Source: Eumeta japonica
Lineage: Eukaryota > Arthropoda > Insecta > Lepidoptera > Psychidae
Assembly: GCA_005406025.1 (NCBI GenBank)
Contig: BGZK01000158.1
Span: forward strand, 496,001-560,000
Length of the DNA stretch: 64,000 nucleotides
Direction of reading: 5' to 3'
Below, one piece after another: positions 58,430 through 64,000 of this stretch. Below the pieces are notes generated by a model. It searched no databases. It was not told where the DNA came from and saw only the letters and a list, made by a program, of their open reading frames with translations. Within the stretch, counting starts at the first letter, position 1. Every line of letters starts with the position of its first letter. The position numbers and the translations under genes are program-made.

Positions 58430-59843
58430 TTGTTTTGTTTAAGCAAATTTCAAAAATAACTAATGAGTTGTTTTTGGAATCCGTTCCAGCCAAAGCAAAA
58501 AACCTTGTAATTTATTATTATTTTTATTAAAAGCCTTTATGCACTGACTGTATTACAGTTTTAACCTTATAAACTAATATAAACACTGTTTTAAAAATAA
58601 TTGAAATAAGTCTTAAAGTATGATAAATATTTTAGCGACCACTTAGTCAGGTCGTCTATCGACATAGGCCTCCCCCAGTTTCTGCCATTCCTCTCTATCT
58701 CTAGTTGACCCTCTCCATCCTTTTGGTCAATCGTCCTCCCATCTTTTGATTTCACCTCCTCTTTTCCTTTTCCCATTCCTGGGATACCATTCTAATACAT
58801 CCTTCGTCCAATTTTCTTTGTTAGTTCTCATTATATGTCTAGTTATATAAACATAAATATGAAACGTTCAATATTGAGTAAAACATATCTACTTCTTATT
58901 AGAAGCAACTTAAATCTGATTATCTTTATCGGAGCAGACTCCGAATAATACTGATCAGTTGTTTTTGAAGTCTCTTTAAAATAACATTAAAATACGTTTT
59001 AGTAGGTGGTTTCCATTTTCGTTATTTTGAAAAATTTATTTTACTTCAAATTTTTTATTTATCGAATAATTATAACTTTATAATTCATTCAGCTACTTTT
59101 TATGTAGATTAGGCCATGGTTAATAAAAACCAGGTATCTCCGTTGCATTAGTACTGAGCAAATGAAAAAGCAGCTCCGATACCGAATTTATTATACACTG
59201 GTAATCAATCCAGGGTCTTCACATTCTTAATTGAATCGCAACTACGAAATTATTCTTATACAAATTACATAAATTACACTTATTATTTATAATATAAAAA
59301 TTCTAAAACTCATATAGATTACATTTTTATTCAGTTCGACATTAAATTGATTCGTTTTGTTTCCATTGTAATCGCTAAGGGTTCTGATGTGTTCCTGTTA
59401 CGATTATCATGCTGGAATTATATAATTGAAGGAAAATATATAGGTAGATTAATAAGTAATTAATTTAAAGCGGTGTGCACTAGATTTTACTAATAGCTAC
59501 TGACGAGTAGTGTCTGGCGACAAATCGCTGTATTATCCCCACTAAGGAGTGCTGTGGCTTTAATCATCTGCTTAGCAGCATGATATGATAAGTACCATAC
59601 GCAAAATTTGAATAACTTAAAAAACACACTAAAGGTACTTATAATATTTAGGGATTTCCCTTGATTTTCCTGGGACCCCATCATCAGATCCTGATTTATT
59701 ACTATGGGACCGCCTTGGGAGAATACCCTTTCAAACGAAAAAAAAAACGAAATTGGTCCATAATTGACGAAATTGTCACTAAACATATATAAAAAAATAC
59801 ATACAGAAGAACATAGAACCTCCTCCTTTTTAGAAGTAGGTTA
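58430..59843 (-). mobile_element. ACCGACTT repeat relatives, minus orientation
   Basis: 59100-59330 is the reverse of 54580-54800 (CTGAGCAAATGAAAAAGCAG, CAATCCAGGGTCTTCACATT), and 59690-59843 is the reverse of the copy starting at 53985 (GAACCTCCTCCTTTTTAGAA). 58458-58500 and 58900-58970 carry pieces of the GGAATCCGTTCCAGC part. Several nested or broken copies rather than a single one. Confidence 0.55.
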
Positions 59844-60272
59844 AAAAAAGGTTTAAATTTTTTAGTTCGAACTTTAATATGTTTATCGACTTTCATTTCA
59901 AAACTTACTGGATTTGCGCAGCCCATAAAGTATTGTGATTAATAAAGAAATTGTTGTTCAGAGTGCCGATAGATATGAAAATTAAACTAATGTTAATAAT
60001 TTTAATAACAAATTATGACATTTTAATTTCTGATGTGATAATTGATTTGAAAATCCCATAAAAACAGCTGTTATTTCATAGTTTTAATTTTCCACTTCAG
60101 TAGGCAGTTTCTAATAATGCTAATAGTTTTTTCCATACTATGAACTAAGGAAAGGAAGAACGAAAAAAAATCAATATTATCTAGTAGCATTTGTTTACTC
60201 ACTCTTATTGATGGTTAAATTATATTACCGCCGGTTGGAAAATACAAGAAGCCAAGAAATTCCTTAACACGA

Positions 60273-60404
60273 ATGGCGTCGACATCAGAAACACAGGAAC
60301 GTGTTCTCGATTACATTATTCAAATATTTCAAACATTTAAAATTGCTAAAGCGGCTCAAATGGTTGTGTTCATGAAACAAATTGCTACATTTCCATGGGA
60401 GTGA
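60273..60404 (+). other. Short open frame, weak
   Basis: It reads MASTSETQERVLDYIIQIFQ then TFKIAKAAQMVVFMKQIATF and PWE with a stop at 60402-60404. Composition is protein-like but there is no second exon, no motif and no conserved copy in the window. Listed only because the frame is clean. Confidence 0.15.
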
Positions 60405-60454
60405 TGATATGATCGTTTAGCGCCCACGGACAACTTTTATTTTCATTTTCAATC

Positions 60455-60575
60455 GATGACCGCGCAACTTTTGTTGCGGGGGCCAAAATTTCACCGTACG
60501 AGAACAGACAACCAATCCGGCTTTACAGAAAGCAATCAATAGGATACATTTCTCAATCCATGTCTGCGGGCGTAC
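60455..60575. repeat. Dispersed repeat R2, copy 1
   Basis: CAACCAATCCGGCTTTACAG then AAAGCAATCAATAGGATACA is paralleled by CAACCAATTCGGATCCACAG and AAGGCAATCAATATGACACA at 61470-61520. Related short non-coding repeat copies in the same orientation, class unknown. Confidence 0.45.
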
Positions 60576-61099
60576 ATTCGCCATGGGAGTTATGGCATTG
60601 GAGAGGACTTGTTTTAGCAAATTATTCGAGTTCTCCACGATAAAGGCCATAACGAAACGGATGCTGTGACGGTATCAAGGCATTATAATAGACAAATAGC
60701 GAAACTGTACAAATTATGATTAGAAAAAATTGAATTAACGTAGAAAAATAAGAGTATTTTACTTATTATCCTGATAACTTATTCCGTTGAATGCTTGGCT
60801 TTGATTAGAAGTCGATTTACGTAAGTAAGTCGTTAAGCTGTAGCAAGTGCGTTGAGCGAATAAAGCGATAAAAGAGTCTACTTGTCTACGGTTCTGGTTT
60901 GGTCGCTAGACGCAGAACGAGGGAATTTATTTCAGACCTTGTACCTTGGACCTAAAATCCTGCACGCTGATCTAGTAAGGGTTGGGCGCTGTTGACGGCG
61001 CTTGTGATCAATGCCATGACAACATACAGGACCGATGGTTTAAAGTGGCATCCGAAGTAGGGCACGAATGTTTTTTTTTTACTTAAATAAAACTTATTG

Positions 61100-61172
61100 G
61101 CCAGTTCGCCAGTGGTCAGTGTCGCATTCGGTACTTGATGGTTCTTAGACGACGCTCTCAACTCATATGATA
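61100..61172 (-). mobile_element. tRNA-derived SINE, copy 2
   Basis: Minus strand GAGTTGAGAGCGTCGTCTAA then AAGTACCGAATGCGACACTG, ACCACTGGCGAACTGG aligns with the SINE at 44228-44300 over its whole length. Diverged, no functional cloverleaf. Confidence 0.45.
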
Positions 61173-61469
61173 TGAATTAAAAAGATTATGGGAGGGTATG
61201 CCTCGGCAGTAGAGTATTTAAAAATAGACATTTAAACATTAAACGAAAACTTTTAGCACAATCCGTCCGCGGCCGATATTCCAAACCGATAACCTTCAGT
61301 TTCGCTGACCATCCGCCTGACGACCTTTATCACCCCAGAAAAGCATGAGGGCGTAAAGACAAAACTCTGACGGCGAAATCAATTTAACTTTTGTTTTCGC
61401 TTCGATATCGACCATGGCGGCGGTCAGAATATTCGGTTCGGAAAAACGAAAAACAAAAAAAAAAAACCA

Positions 61470-61545
61470 CCAACCAATTCGGATCCACAGAAGGCAATCA
61501 ATATGACACATTCTATTATCCGGACACCTGTCTCTCCGGCCGTAG
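61470..61545. repeat. Dispersed repeat R2, copy 2
   Basis: See the shared phrases with 60455-60575. It is next to a CpG-rich patch (61550-61640) and preceded by an A-rich run. Confidence 0.45.
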
Positions 61546-62329
61546 TATTTACGATGGCCGCAATAAATCGCTCGCGGCGCGAAACGGGGGGCGCGCAATA
61601 CAAATCTTCAAAATGGCGCGCGCCGTAATTAAACGCGCATGACGTACTGCCACATGAATAATCCCACGTGTGACAACCGCGACCAACATATTGGAGATTA
61701 GATAAGTTAGCTTCGCCCGGAACGATCGAGGGCTTTCTCGTTCAATTGACGAGGTCGCGTCCCAAGTTCTTGAAGCGGCTGTAAAAATGTATATATATAC
61801 TTCGACTTCAATTATTATGATTCATTGAAGCTGGTCCGGTGTTGTATTATCGTCGTTACAACAGTGCACAACTTTAGAGTTCTTAAGGGCTAAGTCCCTC
61901 GATACGAAATGAAACAAGCGCAGAAAAGTATTCTGGACTATAAATGCCTAACAACAATTACAATAATAATAATTTTTTTATTAATTACAGGCTTTCCGTC
62001 CGCGACTGCTCGCGTGGAGTTCGGTCTGTCATATAAAGTGTTTACTCCAACTCAACCCCCTCCTACATTCACTAGTCCACTCTCCACCAATCCCTCCCCT
62101 CACCTCGTATATTTTCCAATAAGTAGAGAGCGTCACGATCAGAAGGTCGAGTGTAGGTTTTTGTTTTTTTTCTTTTGAAAGTCGTGCGTTCGCATTGTGA
62201 CGTCTTCAGCGTCCCTTCAACGCTAAGCAATTATTATTTGTCTTGTAATTTCTCAGGCTCGATTTATAAACGAGGAAAACTTTTCACTCACACACTATTT
62301 AAATGAAATAAAGGCTATATTTTGTTCAA

Positions 62330-62415
62330 AGCCAAGCTCTGTTTACCCTAGAAAAACAGCATTAAAATCCGTTCAGTAATTTCAGAGATATGCGCGAACA
62401 GACGGACAGATAGAA
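62330..62415 (+). mobile_element. Retroposon tail fragment
   Basis: AAAATCCGTTCAGTAATTTC then AGAGATATGCGCGAACAGAC and GGACAGATAG matches the common LINE-tail phrase of insects ('ccgttcagtagtttcggagat'). No coding part. Confidence 0.5.
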
Positions 62416-63679
62416 ATCTGAAAATCATTCTTTTTGTTCATATTACTTTTCTTTTACCGTCCCCTCTCCATTTTCCATATATACACCTCTATCTTCAATG
62501 TACAGACACACCCGGTTCTAATGTTTTATCGTACATATCAGATCAGATCATATATATACCACAATAGCGTCAATATAATTTATATTAATAGCACTAACAC
62601 AAATATAGTCAGCCACCTGAGAACTGAATTCAGCTCTTTCTCAAAACGAACAAATCTAACCATATTTTCATCTAAATACTATTTCTATGTTACTTTTTAC
62701 ATTTAGTTTTTTTAACTAGAAAGCTTTTTGGTAACCTTTTGAAGTTTATGGAGGTTTTTCGTTATGAGATGAAAACTATAACAGCTATTAACAGCGTTTC
62801 ATACATTGATGTATTCGATAACGATTTTAATCGGTGTTGGGCCCGCAATGTAATCTCGTAAAATTTCTGCAATTGTCGGAGTGAAACAAGCGGGACCGGA
62901 AACGCAGTCAAAGTGGGATTTAATATCGTGTTTTGAGAAAGGAATGGATTTGACATGGAACTCTACTGCACTTTTGAATTGAAGGAACCCGAAGTTAAAG
63001 GTTTTGTGTTTGAACTTAAAGATTTCCCTTCGACTTGCACTACCAATGTCGCAGGCTGAAAATGCATTTTAATTTATTGTTTACCTTCCGTGAAAGGTAA
63101 CTACGGACGCGAGCTGTCAAAACAAATGTGACGTTTCGCAAAATGCGTCGCCATTATAAATTAAAGGCGTGCTTTAAGAGGCAATAAAGTGAACGCGTCC
63201 ACAACGGCGACGCGCCTGCGCTATTCCTGTCTCCACAAATGCTAATGTACTAGCGCACAACTCCTGTCTCTATTATAGTGTTGATCTCTTGCAATGGCCG
63301 TCATAGCATATTTTATATCTTAAATTAAATTTTGATTGACACGATTGAGGCTGTATTTCTTTTCTTATCGTATACTATTCCTTTGAAATGTCGCTTTGAA
63401 ATTTCGACTTATTTAATTCAATAACAGTTAAGATCGTACGAGACTCACGTAGAAATATGCGTGTGTCAGGTTTTATCACCCCGCTGTTGAAGCGTGCCCT
63501 CCCACGAATTTTTGTTTCACATAGAAGGGTTCGGAAATTAAGCCCTCCGCACTGGACCGGTGCGCGTCGGGAGCCGCTAACGGTCGTCACCGGCAACTTG
63601 GCGACAAGCTCTGGGGCCAATGGCTTAATCCACGCGCTCCGGGGTGCGAGTGGTTTAATTTGATTTCAGAAACTCATTT

Positions 63680-63757
63680 ATCGATTTGCCCCTGATCGGA
63701 ATAGAACCCGTGCCTTCTAAGCCTAAGTCGATGCTTTTTAATAACAGAGCCACCACA
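63680..63757 (-). mobile_element. tRNA-like SINE fragment, different family
   Basis: On the minus strand GTGGTGGCTCTGTTATTAAA then GCATCGACTTAGGCTTAGAA and GGCACGGGTTCTATTCCGAT. GGTTCTATTCC is a B-box-like word and the 5' part is tRNA-like with an insertion. Flanked on the left by a GC-rich segment at 63480-63660 with no recognised coding family. Confidence 0.45.
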
Positions 63758-64000
63758 GAACATACACAGAAATATAAAGAATGGTATATTTTCTAAATTT
63801 CTATAAATTTGTCTACGTACCTACACCTGTTGCATCATAATGTACCTTAAAAAGTTTGTAAATTTTTTCCAAAATATTCTAAAGCAGCAAGAATTCTTGG
63901 CCAACATTATCAAAACGAGATATATCATTAAATATTTTATTTAGCAAAAACTATTGATATAGTATAATGGTACACAACATAAAATAAATATACAGGTATA

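Noticed and set aside
1..64000. CRISPR arrays, operons, riboswitches or phage genes
   Set aside because: No direct-repeat/spacer pattern or compact gene clusters; spliced genes and repeats indicate an animal nuclear genome.

Overview
The window looks like nuclear DNA from an insect, most likely a moth or butterfly. It has spliced genes with GT-AG introns, a strongly AT-rich background with scattered CpG-rich islands, and a dense load of old and young mobile elements. The repeat repertoire (mariner, hAT, pogo/Tigger MITEs, tRNA-derived SINEs, and families carrying the AACCGACTTCAAAAAA-type motif) is familiar from Lepidoptera. The taxon is inferred from repeat style and protein similarity, not from a marker gene. 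No bacterial, CRISPR, phage or ribosomal RNA feature was seen.

Left part, 1-17.3 kb, plus strand: the mitochondrial transcription elongation factor TEFM is laid out over six visible exons (80-219, 362-590, 3054-3206, 6563-6744, 8280-8363, 17050-17311). They join in one open frame of 349 codons plus stop, and the 5' start lies before the window. The helix-hairpin-helix part is in the first two exons and the RNase H-like part in the other four. The introns hold a pogo-like transposon relic with an HTH_psq region (about 1.08-2.5 kb), degenerate hexanucleotide arrays, a perfect 33-bp hairpin, a decayed mariner (6.77-8.03 kb), and a 5.5-kb nest of repeats (8.49-13.96 kb) bounded by inverted arms of about 0.9 kb.

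Middle, 17.3-27 kb: a second, inverted copy of a 2.1-kb element also found in the TEFM intron, then a hAT fragment with a BED finger and an 8-bp target duplication, then a THAP-domain fragment. The 2.1-kb element carries two coding-looking islands on the same strand in both copies: a degenerate zinc-finger-like stretch and a 74-residue open frame. This is the least explained object in the window.

Centre, 33-38 kb, minus strand: a C2H2 zinc-finger transcription-factor gene with two homologous, tandemly arranged, same-phase exons. Exon B (35816-36657) encodes five fingers. Exon A (36923-37755) encodes a long polyglutamine/proline region, one intact finger and one damaged finger, then runs out of frame. 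They look like duplicated, alternative terminal exons, one of them partly decayed. The upstream exon was not found; CpG islands further right (47.5-49.1, 56.4-56.9 and 57.5-57.8 kb) are candidate promoters.

Right part, 38-64 kb: no convincing protein-coding exon. It holds CpG-rich islands, several perfect hairpins, a second Tigger-type MITE, a TA microsatellite, retroposon tails and tRNA-like SINE copies. It may be intron and upstream regulatory DNA of the zinc-finger gene, but that is inference.
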